Shown: positions 18,741 through 26,457 of the stretch, one piece after another
How positions within the stretch are numbered: position 1 is the stretch's first letter
How the letters are laid out: each line of letters starts with the position of its first letter
The notes under the pieces: generated by a model
The model's input: the letters and a program-made list of their open reading frames with translations, nothing else
The model's database searches: none
What the model was told of the DNA's origin: nothing
DNA from: Aeriscardovia sp.
GTDB taxonomy: Bacteria; Actinomycetota; Actinomycetes; Actinomycetales; Bifidobacteriaceae
Length of the DNA: 35,148 bases
Assembly (NCBI GenBank): GCA_017965665.1
Contig: JAGCPN010000004.1
Span: 1 to 35,148 of the forward strand
Reading direction: 5' to 3'
Program-made: the position numbers and the translations under genes

Positions 18741-20174
18741 ATGGAGAATGCAAGCGACAATGAAGTCGAATTTGAAAGAATAAGGCGGGAGACCAAAAAA
18801 TCCCTCCCGAGCCTTTTGTTCGTGTTCATCATCGGAAACCTCATGATCCAGTGTTTCAACCTGGTCTACTCGAACATAGGAACCTCCCTGCACGTCTCTG
18901 CCACCGCAGCTGCACTCCTCTCGACGCTTCCGGGGATCATTTTGGGCATAGTATGCATGCTCTATGAAACCCTGTGCGACTTTATCTCCCCCAAGAAAAT
19001 GGTGCTCTGGGGAGTGGGAGTGCTGATCGTCTCTTCGGTCGCAGGCTTCTTCCTCTCCTTCAACTTTTGGGTAGTGGTCGTAGTCAGGGCCCTGCAGGTC
19101 GCCGGAGCCCAGGTCGCGGGCTCGGTCTTCCTCATAATGACCGTGAAGTTTTTGAACAAAAAGGAAAAGGCGATCTACCTGGGCGTCTTCAACGCCGCCT
19201 ACTATCTCTCGGTCGCGCTCGGAGTCTTTGCGGGAGGCTGGATTCAGGACATGCCCTGGAAGTGGCTGCTTTTGATACCGGCCCTGGCCATCTTCGTCTT
19301 CCCGATCCTGGTCAAAGACACGCCAAACGTGTCCGGCAAGGGCGAAAAGGTGGATTCTATCGGCATCATCATCTTTGCCGGGATCGCCACCTGCCTGGCC
19401 GTCTACTTCTCCTACATGCAGTTCTGGTGGCTCTGGATCATCTTCGGAGTGCTGGTCATCGGCTTTTCTTTCAACGTCGCCAAGAACAAGCGCTCCTTTA
19501 TCACGCCCAAGTTCCTTAAAAACGGTAGGTACATGATCCTGCTGGCGCTTTTGTGCATAAGCTTCTTCTTCGAGTTCGCCTGCACCCCGATCTACCAGGT
19601 CATAGGCGACGGGGTCTTCCAGATACCCCTCCAGCAGGTCTCCTGGTGGCTGACGGGCGTGAACCTCGTGGCCATGGTCGTCGGCATCTTTTCTGGGCCC
19701 CTGGTCAACAAGCTGGGTCACTACTCGGTAATAGTCCTCTCCCTTATAGCAGAGCTTGTGGGCTTCGGCCTTTCGGCCGCCTTCATCCACTCCAGCTTCT
19801 GGTTCCTGAGCATCCTAAACGCCATCACCATCGCGGGCTTTACCGCGATATACACCCCCATCTACGACGCCGCCTCCGCCGCCCTGCCCCAGGAGGAGAG
19901 GGGAAGGGCCATAGGAATCTGCGACCTCATAGTCAACATTTCCCCCTCCATCGGCATAGCCGTCTACTCGGATCTCATTGAAAACGCCGCCCTGGGGCGC
20001 GGGACCCTCTTCGGAATAAAGGGCATGACGGCCTGCCAGACGGCCAACGTCTTCTGGATAATGTTCCTCGTGGCTCTGGCGTCCCTCGTGCTGGTTCTGA
20101 TCTGCAGAAAGCCCATAAAGTCTGTGGTGAAAAAGTCCGTCTCCGTCGACACCGACGAAGACATCGCCCAGTAA
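18741..20174 (+). CDS. MFS transporter 2 of a tandem trio
   Basis: This 477-residue integral membrane protein has 12-14 predicted helices and is a paralogue of its neighbours. Shared landmarks are FNLVYSNIG in helix 1, MLYETLCDF after helix 2, YTPIYD before the last helices and EERGRAIGICDL. The layout resembles DHA2-type proton-coupled exporters, but no substrate can be named. A charged N-terminus (about 25 residues) precedes the first helix. The ribosome site AAGGA overlaps the stop codon of the gene before, so the two are translationally close. The C-terminal tail is charged and cytoplasmic. Confidence 0.8.
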   Translation: MENASDNEVEFERIRRETKKSLPSLLFVFIIGNLMIQCFNLVYSNIGTSLHVSATAAALLSTLPGIILGIVCMLYETLCDFISPKKMVLWGVGVLIVSSVAGFFLSFNFWVVVVVRALQVAGAQVAGSVFLIMTVKFLNKKEKAIYLGVFNAAYYLSVALGVFAGGWIQDMPWKWLLLIPALAIFVFPILVKDTPNVSGKGEKVDSIGIIIFAGIATCLAVYFSYMQFWWLWIIFGVLVIGFSFNVAKNKRSFITPKFLKNGRYMILLALLCISFFFEFACTPIYQVIGDGVFQIPLQQVSWWLTGVNLVAMVVGIFSGPLVNKLGHYSVIVLSLIAELVGFGLSAAFIHSSFWFLSILNAITIAGFTAIYTPIYDAASAALPQEERGRAIGICDLIVNISPSIGIAVYSDLIENAALGRGTLFGIKGMTACQTANVFWIMFLVALASLVLVLICRKPIKSVVKKSVSVDTDEDIAQ

Positions 20175-20213
20175 CTGGCGTTTTTCAGTTTGTTTTCGTT
20201 ATCCTTTTCTTAA

Positions 20214-21575
20214 GTGTGTAAGGAAAACGAAAAAGGGCCCGTGAAGACCGGGGCGCTCGCTGCGCTCCTGATTATTTATCTTTTCGGCAACCTCATGCTC
20301 CAGGCCTTTAATCTTTCTTACTCCGACATAGGCCGTGACCTGGGAGCCGGAAAGATGTCGGACTTCCTCTCGGTAATTCCCGGAATCGTCTTGGCGGTCC
20401 TCTCCCTCCTCTACGATGCGCTGTGCGACTTCGTGTCGGCAAGGGCCATAGCCTTCTGGGGTGCAGCCTTCCTGGCGGCAGGATCCGTCTTGGGGATCTG
20501 CCTGCACTCGTTTTGGGGGGTGCTGGCTGCCAGAATACTGCAGCAGTCCGGCTCCCAGGCCGCGGGAAGCGTATTTCTGGTCTCGTGCGTAAAGAGGCTT
20601 TCCCCTAAAAAGAAAACCTTTTATATAGGGCTTTTCGGGGCTATTTACAGCGCGGCCAGCGTCCTGGGAGTTCTGGCCGGAGGTCTGGTAGAGAGCATCC
20701 CGTGGAACATTTTGTTTGCCATCCCCCTCTTCTCCATCCCCTTCTTCCCGCTTTTGCATTCGCTCCCGCACGAATCCGGGCGCAAAAAGAAGGTGGACTA
20801 CTTCGGGATGATTCTCTTTTCCCTCTTGGCCGGATCCATCTCCGTCTTCTTCGACTTTTTGGGCATCGCCAGCACCCTGGTTCTCATCGGCCTCCTTTTG
20901 GCCTTCATCGTCTATGCCCTGACCAACAGAAACTGCTTCCTTCCCCGCCGTTTTTTGAAAAACAAAGGCTTCATCTCGGCTGTCAGCGTGATAATAGTCT
21001 TCAACCTCTTTTCCTACGCCCAGATTCCGATTTACCAGCTCATAGGCAAAGACGTTTACCACATCCCCCTCGAGGAAGTGTCCTGGGCCCTCGCCGCTGT
21101 CTACGCCCTCACGGCCGCGATAGGGGCGTTTTCGGGAAAAATCGTCTCCTGGCTGGGGCACTACAAGACCATCCTCTTTTCGGCCATCGCCATGGTCTTG
21201 GGGCTGGGGCTTTCGGCCCTATTTGTGGGATCCGGCTTTTGGCTTCTCACGGTTTTGGCCTGCATCTACAATTTCGGGGAAATCGCGGCCTATTCCCCCC
21301 TCTACAGCGCCGCCACTTCCACCCTCGCCCCCGAAGAGAGGGGAAGGGGGATAGGGCTGTGCGAACTGTCTTTGAACACCACTTCCGCCGTGGGGCTGAG
21401 CATCTACAGCGCCCTGCTCTCCTCCCCCCTCCTTTCGCGCCTGCGCCTCACCGTCTCTTCCTCGGGCTTTTTGGCCTCCAACGCCCTCTGGATCATGGCC
21501 GCCGCCTCCGCCCTGGCCGCGATCCTCATCGCCCTCTTCTCCCGTCCCCTCAGGGGCGCCGACCGCGCCTCTTAG
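20214..21575 (+). CDS. MFS transporter 3 of a tandem trio
   Basis: This 453-residue membrane protein is the third paralogue, with FNLSYSDIG in helix 1, LLYDALCDF after helix 2, and EERGRGIGLCEL near the C-terminus. The start is GTG at 20214, directly after an in-frame stop. It has no clear ribosome site, and a second GTG at 20241 (after AAAGGG) is possible. It has diverged more from the other two than they have from each other. Its last codons lie close to the rpmE2 terminator, and a 10-nt stretch in its 3' end (21551-21560) is complementary to one arm of that terminator. Confidence 0.78.
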   Translation: MCKENEKGPVKTGALAALLIIYLFGNLMLQAFNLSYSDIGRDLGAGKMSDFLSVIPGIVLAVLSLLYDALCDFVSARAIAFWGAAFLAAGSVLGICLHSFWGVLAARILQQSGSQAAGSVFLVSCVKRLSPKKKTFYIGLFGAIYSAASVLGVLAGGLVESIPWNILFAIPLFSIPFFPLLHSLPHESGRKKKVDYFGMILFSLLAGSISVFFDFLGIASTLVLIGLLLAFIVYALTNRNCFLPRRFLKNKGFISAVSVIIVFNLFSYAQIPIYQLIGKDVYHIPLEEVSWALAAVYALTAAIGAFSGKIVSWLGHYKTILFSAIAMVLGLGLSALFVGSGFWLLTVLACIYNFGEIAAYSPLYSAATSTLAPEERGRGIGLCELSLNTTSAVGLSIYSALLSSPLLSRLRLTVSSSGFLASNALWIMAAASALAAILIALFSRPLRGADRAS

Positions 21576-21579
21576 CCCA

Positions 21580-21605
21580 CAAAAAAAGGGCGCCCGAAGG
21601 CGCCC
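21580..21605 (-). terminator. Intrinsic terminator of rpmE2
   Basis: On the minus strand GGGCGCC-TTCG-GGCGCCC is followed by seven T. This is a perfect 7-bp stem with a UUCG tetraloop, 15 nt beyond the rpmE2 stop. Confidence 0.88.
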
Positions 21606-21619
21606 CTGAAAAGCCCGTC

Positions 21620-21880
21620 TTACTTCCTCTTGCCGTAGCGCTTTTCAAACTTGCTTACCTGCCCTGCAGAATCCAGGACGGTGCGCTTTCCGGTGTAGAA
21701 GGGGTGGGTCGCGCTGGACACGTCCACGTCGTAAAGCGGATAGGTCTTCCCGTCCTTCCACTCTATAGTCTGCGTCACCCTGGGGTCGGAGGCCATGGTA
21801 GACCTGGTCAAAAACTCCAGGCCCCCTTTGCGGTCGCGAAACACCACGTACTCGTACTTGGGATGGATTTCCGATTTCAT
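21620..21880 (-). CDS. rpmE2: Ribosomal protein L31 type B
   Basis: This 86-residue protein matches L31 type B: it starts MKSEIHPKY, contains HPFYTGK and ends in a basic tail. It has no cysteine, so it is the zinc-free form, which in many bacteria replaces zinc-binding L31 under zinc limitation. It is part of the 50S subunit. The ATG follows GGAGAAAA, and a TATACT box lies about 37 nt upstream. A strong terminator follows. No obvious Zur operator is visible in the leader, so zinc control is not shown. Confidence 0.95.
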   Translation of the reverse strand: MKSEIHPKYEYVVFRDRKGGLEFLTRSTMASDPRVTQTIEWKDGKTYPLYDVDVSSATHPFYTGKRTVLDSAGQVSKFEKRYGKRK

Positions 21881-21916
21881 AGGTCTTTTCTCCTCTGAAC
21901 TCTAAGCCTTCTGTCT

Positions 21917-21922
21917 AGTATA
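21917..21922 (-). promoter_or_regulatory. -10 element of rpmE2
   Basis: TATACT on the minus strand gives a predicted leader of about 29 nt with the ribosome site GGAGAAAA. The -35 region is weak. Confidence 0.45.
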
Positions 21923-21931
21923 ATCTTTCCC

Positions 21932-22714
21932 TCATACTATGTTCCTTATCCCCATCGCCACCAGGGCCACCCCCAGGGCGCCTTCGAGCCACTTGGCCCT
22001 CCCGCCCCTGGTGATGAACCTGGCCACGTGGGGGGCTATCAGGGCTCCGCAGGTGGCGCCTATAGTCAGTGGGATCGCAGCCCCCCAGTCGACGTGGCCG
22101 CCTATAAGATGCACGCTCGCGCCCAAAATCCCCATGCATATGACCACCCAAGACGATGTGGAAATGGTCTCAAAGACGTCGTCCCCCAGCAGGAGAAGCC
22201 CCGCAAATATGGGCTCTCCGCCGCTCATGCCGCCGATTCCGGCCATGACCCCGCCCAGGATGCCGAAGAGGGCGTAAATCGCCACAGTCTCCCACTTCTT
22301 CCTGGGGGCCGCAGGGGCGTTTTGCGCGGTTCCGGATTTTTTGGCCTTTTTCTTATGGAAGGCCTTGAAGATTATGACCCCTCCCACGAAAAACAGTATG
22401 GCGGCCAAAATGTAGCCGTAGGCCGCCTTGGGGATCCAGAAAGACACTACAGAGCAGATGATGACGCTGGGGAGGGCGGAAAGGAGCATGCGGTTCCCCT
22501 TGTGGAAATCCATGTGCTTCTTTTCGTAATACCCCCAAGTGCCGATCACCAGCGAAGGAAGCGTAGTCACCAATGCAGTGGCCGTAGCGACGGCGGGATC
22601 CAGGCCCAGCACAGCCGTGAGGAGGCCTACGTAGATAGAGCCTCCGCCGCTGCCCAGGGCGATTACGAAAGTTCCCACCAGCAAGCCTACAACTACCAGC
22701 AAGAGAATACGCAT
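21932..22714 (-). CDS. TSUP-family permease (TauE/SafE-like)
   Basis: This 260-residue protein has about eight membrane helices and the two-repeat layout of TauE/SafE permeases: an early ALGSGGGSIYVGLL repeat and a second GIGGMSGGEPIFAGLLLL. The halves are joined by a basic, Lys/Ala-rich cytoplasmic loop (about 120-145). Family members move sulfur-containing organic anions or sulfite. The substrate here is unknown. The ATG at 22714 has no ribosome site but a perfect TATAAT 7 nt upstream, suggesting a leaderless mRNA. rpmE2 lies 51 nt downstream with its own -10 box. Confidence 0.85.
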   Translation of the reverse strand: MRILLLVVVGLLVGTFVIALGSGGGSIYVGLLTAVLGLDPAVATATALVTTLPSLVIGTWGYYEKKHMDFHKGNRMLLSALPSVIICSVVSFWIPKAAYGYILAAILFFVGGVIIFKAFHKKKAKKSGTAQNAPAAPRKKWETVAIYALFGILGGVMAGIGGMSGGEPIFAGLLLLGDDVFETISTSSWVVICMGILGASVHLIGGHVDWGAAIPLTIGATCGALIAPHVARFITRGGRAKWLEGALGVALVAMGIRNIV

Positions 22715-22721
22715 TCTTTAC

Positions 22722-22727
22722 ATTATA
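22722..22727 (-). promoter_or_regulatory. TATAAT box 7 nt before the TSUP gene (leaderless promoter)
   Basis: TATAAT-GTAAAGA-ATG on the minus strand places the expected transcription start at or within a base or two of the A of the ATG. The same geometry occurs before the CNNM gene and ftsY. Confidence 0.6.
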
Positions 22728-22777
22728 GGTTCTAAATAGGCAATAATCTACAGATTCTTTTTAAGAGCTTACAAAAC

Positions 22778-23020
22778 TCAGGCCGTCGGCACGGGCAGGG
22801 AGGTCTCTTCGTCCCTCTCCCACTCATCTATCGACCCCTCCCTCATCTTTTGCGCCTTGCGGCTCTCCCGATCGGAGTGATCGGAGTGCAGCGCCGGCAA
22901 GTGGCGCCCCGAAGAGAGGTCGGGGAGGACGGAAAAGGCGGAGTGAAACATCAGAAGGGAAAGCAGGGAAAGCGAAAGCGCAGTCAGGGCGCGGCTGAAG
23001 GCGTGGCGCCTTGAGGTCAT
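22778..23020 (-). CDS. Small single-helix membrane protein (80 aa)
   Basis: Not recognised. A basic N-terminus (MTSRRHAFSR) precedes one hydrophobic Leu/Ser-rich helix (about 11-34), then a polar, His/Asp/Glu-rich tail. It could be a membrane anchor or a signal peptide with a short mature part. AAGGA precedes the ATG at 6 nt spacing and a TATAAT box lies 36 nt upstream, so expression is plausible. It lies next to two other tiny membrane proteins. Confidence 0.55.
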   Translation of the reverse strand: MTSRRHAFSRALTALSLSLLSLLMFHSAFSVLPDLSSGRHLPALHSDHSDRESRKAQKMREGSIDEWERDEETSLPVPTA

Positions 23021-23042
23021 AATCCATCCTTAAATCGAGAAT

Positions 23043-23062
23043 TTTTCTTTAAGAAAATTATA
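23043..23062 (-). promoter_or_regulatory. -10 element with adjacent 15-bp palindrome
   Basis: TATAAT (minus strand, 23057-23062) abuts a palindrome TTTTCTT-T-AAGAAAA (23043-23057) located where the transcript would start. It could be an operator for the small gene ending at 22778. Confidence 0.45.
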
Positions 23063-23083
23063 AGGCGCAAATCTGCAAGGCTT

Positions 23084-23248
23084 CTAGAACCTGCCCTCTA
23101 CCGCCTTCCACCCGCGCCCGAACATTTGCGCGATCCAGCGCGCCCAGTACTCTATCTCCCCTTTCGCCCCCCTGGAGAGGGAGACCCAGATTCCTATTGC
23201 CACTATGACGACAGCGATGAAGAGGGCGAACTTTAAAATCCGGCGCAT
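23084..23248 (-). CDS. Small single-helix membrane protein (54 aa)
   Basis: Not recognised. Residues 5-23 form a hydrophobic helix (FALFIAVVIVAIGIWVSL) behind a basic start MRRILK. The tail has several Trp and an amphipathic look (EYWARWIAQMFGRGW). The ATG at 23248 is chosen because AGGAGGGG lies directly upstream, while the frame extends to 23272. It is divergent from the small gene at 23352 across about 100 bp of AT-rich promoter DNA. Confidence 0.55.
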   Translation of the reverse strand: MRRILKFALFIAVVIVAIGIWVSLSRGAKGEIEYWARWIAQMFGRGWKAVEGRF

Positions 23249-23306
23249 TGCCCCTCCTGGAGGTTGGAACATTTTATATGAATTGGATCTTTTTAAGAAT
23301 TTAGCG

Positions 23307-23312
23307 TATAAT
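23307..23312 (+). promoter_or_regulatory. -10 element of the 72-aa membrane protein gene
   Basis: A perfect TATAAT lies 39 nt before the ATG. A weak TTGGAT -35 is 18 nt further upstream. The region is strongly AT-rich compared with its surroundings. Confidence 0.5.
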
Positions 23313-23351
23313 ATATAACTTCCTTTAAAAATGAGAATTTAGGGAGGTAAT

Positions 23352-23570
23352 ATGAAGAAGACCGTAATACTCGTGCCCCCGCTTGTAGCTATGGCGGCGG
23401 TAGTTTTGATCTTCATCTTTTCCCGCGCCCCCCTCACCGGAAAAGAGATGCTGGCCGAGCTTTGCATCCTTTCGGCCTCTGCGCTCTGGATAATGATAGG
23501 CAGGCTCCTGGCGAGCTTCAAATCCAAGGAAGGCGACGGGGAGAAGGCGCTGGGGACTTTGAACCTCTGA
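23352..23570 (+). CDS. Small two-helix membrane protein (72 aa)
   Basis: Not recognised. Two hydrophobic segments (about 4-24 and 34-52) are separated by a short loop, and a charged cytoplasmic tail follows. The ribosome site GGGAGGT is well placed, a TATAAT promoter precedes it and a hairpin terminator follows, so it is a complete small monocistronic gene. Its function cannot be inferred. It is convergent with the methyltransferase gene. Confidence 0.6.
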   Translation: MKKTVILVPPLVAMAAVVLIFIFSRAPLTGKEMLAELCILSASALWIMIGRLLASFKSKEGDGEKALGTLNL

Positions 23571-23580
23571 GGGCTTTTCG

Positions 23581-23609
23581 GCCTGGGCTGCGGCCTAGGC
23601 TATTTTTTT
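23581..23609 (+). terminator. Intrinsic terminator of the small two-helix protein gene
   Basis: GCCTGGG and CCTAGGC (one G-T pair) enclose a 6-nt loop and are followed by seven T at 23603-23609. It overlaps the 3' end of the convergent methyltransferase gene. Confidence 0.6.
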
Positions 23610-24194
23610 GCCCACAACTTCGTACATGCCCTCTTCATCCGCTTCAAATTCCGCCTGAAGCCACCCCGACATCTCCTCTGCCAGCTTTCGGGCAGGGGGG
23701 AGGGGGGAGGAGACCAGGTGCGCCCCGCCCCCGTGGATGCGGTTCAAAGCCTGCCTGCCCTTGTCGTGGGCTATGACGAGGCGTCCGCCGGGGCGAAGAT
23801 CTTTTGCAAAGGCCGAAATGGCCTTCAGGGGGCTTATGAAGTGGGGCCAGGCGTTGAAGACAACGACCGAATCGAACTGCCCTGAAAAGTCGGAAAGGAC
23901 GGCGTCTCCTGTGACAAAGCGCGCCCTGCCGGAAAACTTTTTTTCCGCCACTTCTATCATCTTTGAAGACAGGTCTATCCCCACTACCTCTTTCACCCCC
24001 GCTTCAAAGTAGAAGGGGACCATGATCCCGGTGCCGCAGGCCACGTCCAAAACTTTCCCTTTTACCTTCCCCTCTTCCAGGATCCTTTCTATCAGCTCCC
24101 TTTGGGGGTGCTGTCGCTCGTCCCACCCCTCGGCCCGGCTGTCAAAGTACTTTCGCACTTCCTCGGTGTCCGATGCCGGAGTCAGATCTTTCAT
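23595..24194 (-). CDS. Class I SAM-dependent methyltransferase
   Basis: This 199-residue protein has the Rossmann-type SAM-binding motif VLDVACGTG (48-56), an acidic second strand end (VVGIDLS), and a motif-IV-like VVVFNAWPHF region. It resembles small UbiE/Methyltransf_11 enzymes, and the methyl acceptor is unknown. Its ATG overlaps the TGA of the ECF S-component gene (ATGA), so the two are translationally coupled and the enzyme may act on the imported compound. That link is inference. A longer open frame upstream runs through the S-component gene in another frame and is not part of this protein. Confidence 0.82.
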   Translation of the reverse strand: MKDLTPASDTEEVRKYFDSRAEGWDERQHPQRELIERILEEGKVKGKVLDVACGTGIMVPFYFEAGVKEVVGIDLSSKMIEVAEKKFSGRARFVTGDAVLSDFSGQFDSVVVFNAWPHFISPLKAISAFAKDLRPGGRLVIAHDKGRQALNRIHGGGAHLVSSPLPPARKLAEEMSGWLQAEFEADEEGMYEVVGKKIA

Positions 24195-24796
24195 TTCGCC
24201 TCCACCTGCCTGTCTTTGTGCTTTGAAGGATACCTTTCGGGAATGAGCTTTCCTTTCATCAGGGCCACCACTATCGAGGGAACGGCGGCCAGCTGTATTA
24301 TGAGCCCGGGCAGGCAGAAGAAGAAGTAGCCGAGGATCCACGCGAAGAAGGAGTAGCGCCCCCTGTCGAAGATCCAGGCCTTGGCGCACCCGGCGGCGGC
24401 CGAACCCAAAATGATTCCGACCACTATGCTGATGTAGAGGTCGCCGTAGGTGGAGTGGGTGTGGACCCAGAGCATCATGAGGCCGCAAAAGACCCCGAGG
24501 AAAATCCCCTGGATCAGCATCGTGGGGAGCTCGGCTACGGGGGGCATGCCGGTGATGAGGGTGGAGAGCACCGGGCCCAGGACCCCGCAGATGAGCCCGT
24601 ACCACCAACCGGAGGAGAGGGCGCAGATCATCACGGGGAACCACATGGGGTCGTAGATCTCCCCTCCCCTCGGGAAGGCGTGAAATCCCATGGGCAGCAC
24701 TACGCACAGCGCCACGCACGCGGCGCATATGACCGACTTTTTGGCGATCGTCATGCCCCTCTGCCCTTTGGCGGCAGGATTTTTCTTGGAGGGCAT
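24191..24796 (-). CDS. ECF transporter substrate-specific (S) component
   Basis: This 201-residue membrane protein has about six helices. A basic N-terminal tail leads into helices with LPMGFHAF, DPMWFPVMICAL and GPVLSTLITGMPP, a pattern seen in ECF S components of the vitamin/precursor group. It would bind the substrate and toggle in the membrane, driven by EcfA1-EcfA2-EcfT encoded just upstream. The substrate cannot be named from sequence. The start ATG follows AAAGGA. A methyltransferase gene is coupled to its stop codon. No riboswitch is visible in the short gap to ecfT. Confidence 0.75.
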   Translation of the reverse strand: MPSKKNPAAKGQRGMTIAKKSVICAACVALCVVLPMGFHAFPRGGEIYDPMWFPVMICALSSGWWYGLICGVLGPVLSTLITGMPPVAELPTMLIQGIFLGVFCGLMMLWVHTHSTYGDLYISIVVGIILGSAAAGCAKAWIFDRGRYSFFAWILGYFFFCLPGLIIQLAAVPSIVVALMKGKLIPERYPSKHKDRQVEAK

Positions 24797-24812
24797 AAGC
24801 AGTCCTTTCTTT

Positions 24813-25619
24813 CTAAACTGGGGCCTTCAGGAGGAAGGCCTGGGCGGTTACAAGGAGGGCGGAGACGAGGAGGATCAGCCAGTCTCTCCCCTTGGGGCGG
24901 GGGAACCTCTTTTCGACCCTGATCTTCTCCGTCCTGTACCCCCTGGCCTCCATGGCCAGCGAGAGCTCGTCGGCCCTCCTGAAGGCGGTCATGAATATGG
25001 GCAAAAACAGCGGCAGGTAGGCTTTGGCGCGCTTGAAGAGGTTGGAACTTTCAAACTGCGCCCCCCGGGCCGTCTGGGCCTCCTTTATGAGCGTGAACTC
25101 CTCAAAAAGCGAGGGGATGAACTCAATCGACACCGACACTATCAGAGCTATCTGCCCCACGGGCACCCCTATGAAGCGCAGCGGGGAGATGAGGGACTGG
25201 AGCGCGTAAGTCATCTCGACGGGAGGAGTGGAAATGAGCAGGCACGCCGAGGCCGCCATGACGAGGATCACTTTCACCACCACGTTTATCCCCTGCAGAA
25301 GGCCGGGAAGGGAGGGGGAGAAGATCCACCACTTCCCCCAGGGCCTGCCGCGGCCGTAGAAGAAGAAGTTCATCAAAAAGATCACCGCGAAGAAGGGGAA
25401 GAGGTAAAAAATCGGCCACACAGCTTCGCGGAGCCGGATTTTGGACGCCAGGCACATCGCCAGCGCCGCGGCCACGGCCAAAATGTAGGTCCAGAGGTTG
25501 TGGGCCATGACTATCACGGCTATGGCGCAGGCCAGGGAGGCGAGCTTGATTCTGGGGTCCATCCGGTGCAGGAGGGAGTTTGCAGCCCTGAAGGTGGCCA
25601 TGGCCTTAGCGTGAGCCAT
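24813..25619 (-). CDS. ecfT: ECF transporter transmembrane protein EcfT
   Basis: This 268-residue protein has several N-terminal membrane helices and a cytoplasmic coupling region with the two EcfT signature motifs ARG (184-186 and 225-227), which sit in the grooves of the two ATPases. It links ATP hydrolysis by EcfA1/EcfA2 to the S component. Its ATG overlaps the end of ecfA2 by 14 nt. The order A1-A2-T-S with one dedicated S gene suggests an importer that may also serve S components encoded elsewhere. Confidence 0.92.
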   Translation of the reverse strand: MAHAKAMATFRAANSLLHRMDPRIKLASLACAIAVIVMAHNLWTYILAVAAALAMCLASKIRLREAVWPIFYLFPFFAVIFLMNFFFYGRGRPWGKWWIFSPSLPGLLQGINVVVKVILVMAASACLLISTPPVEMTYALQSLISPLRFIGVPVGQIALIVSVSIEFIPSLFEEFTLIKEAQTARGAQFESSNLFKRAKAYLPLFLPIFMTAFRRADELSLAMEARGYRTEKIRVEKRFPRPKGRDWLILLVSALLVTAQAFLLKAPV

Positions 25620-26457
25620 TTTTGCGCCTCCTTTGGGCCTCCAGAAGGGAGCTTAAAAAGTCCTCCTCCCGGACGCAGGGGGGAAGATCTACACCCCTGG
25701 CCCTCAGGAAAGAGGAGAGGGCGAAGGCGGGAGGGGGGAGGATGCCGGCAGCAGAGAGGGAAGAAGAGAAGAGATCGCAGACGGGCCCTTCCTTCCACTT
25801 TTTCCCGTCCTTTAAGACCAAAAGGTCTTTGGCCGTCTCACACACCACTTCGGAGTTGTGGGAGACCATGACTATAGTCGTCCCCTCGCTGTTTAGGGAG
25901 CGCAAAATATCTGCAAACTTCCTGCGCTCGGCCGGATCCAGGCCGCTGGTGGGCTCGTCCAAAAGGAGGATCTTCGGCTTGGAGGCGATGACGCTGGCTA
26001 TGGCCACCCTCCTCTTCTGGCCGCCGGAAAGCGCCATGGGGGACACCCCCCTCACCGCTTCAAAATCGAAGCCCATTTTCTCTATGGCCCACCTCGCGTT
26101 TTCTTCCATCTCCGCTTTGGGGAACCCGAGGTTCTTCATGCCGAAGCACACTTCCCTCATGACCGTGGTCTCAAAGAGCTGGTACTCGGGAAACTGGAAC
26201 ACGAACCCCATCATTTTGCGCAGCTCCCTGCGGGGAAGGGAGGAGAAGACGTCGCGCCCGTCTATGGAGATGTGGCCCGAATCCGGCTTCGCCAGGGCGC
26301 ACAAAAGCCTTAAGACCGTGCTCTTGCCGCTGCCGGTTCGGCCCATGATCGCGGCAAAGCCCCCGTCTTCGAGGCTCCAGGAGAAATCCTGCAAAGCCGG
26401 GGCCTTCGATCCCCCTTCCCCGTAGGAAAAGGAGACGCCTTCAAACTCTATCGGCAC
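25606..26457 (-). CDS. ecfA2: ECF transporter ATP-binding protein EcfA2
   Basis: This 283-residue ATPase has Walker A GRTGSGKST (39-47), a Q-loop in FQFPEYQLF that is typical of the A2 subunit, the signature LSGGQ (143-147), Walker B LLLDEP (165-170) and an H-loop His. The start is GTG at 26457, preceded by GGGAGG and overlapping the end of ecfA1 by 10 nt. The last about 50 residues are a family-specific C-terminal extension, here rich in Ser, Ala and Arg. Confidence 0.93.
   Translation of the reverse strand: MPIEFEGVSFSYGEGGSKAPALQDFSWSLEDGGFAAIMGRTGSGKSTVLRLLCALAKPDSGHISIDGRDVFSSLPRRELRKMMGFVFQFPEYQLFETTVMREVCFGMKNLGFPKAEMEENARWAIEKMGFDFEAVRGVSPMALSGGQKRRVAIASVIASKPKILLLDEPTSGLDPAERRKFADILRSLNSEGTTIVMVSHNSEVVCETAKDLLVLKDGKKWKEGPVCDLFSSSLSAAGILPPPAFALSSFLRARGVDLPPCVREEDFLSSLLEAQRRRKNGSR

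Noticed and set aside
24195..24728. N-terminal extension of the methyltransferase to 377 aa
   Set aside because: The extra part is Arg/His/Pro-rich and runs through the S-component gene in another frame. The ATGA start at 24194 is the sensible one.
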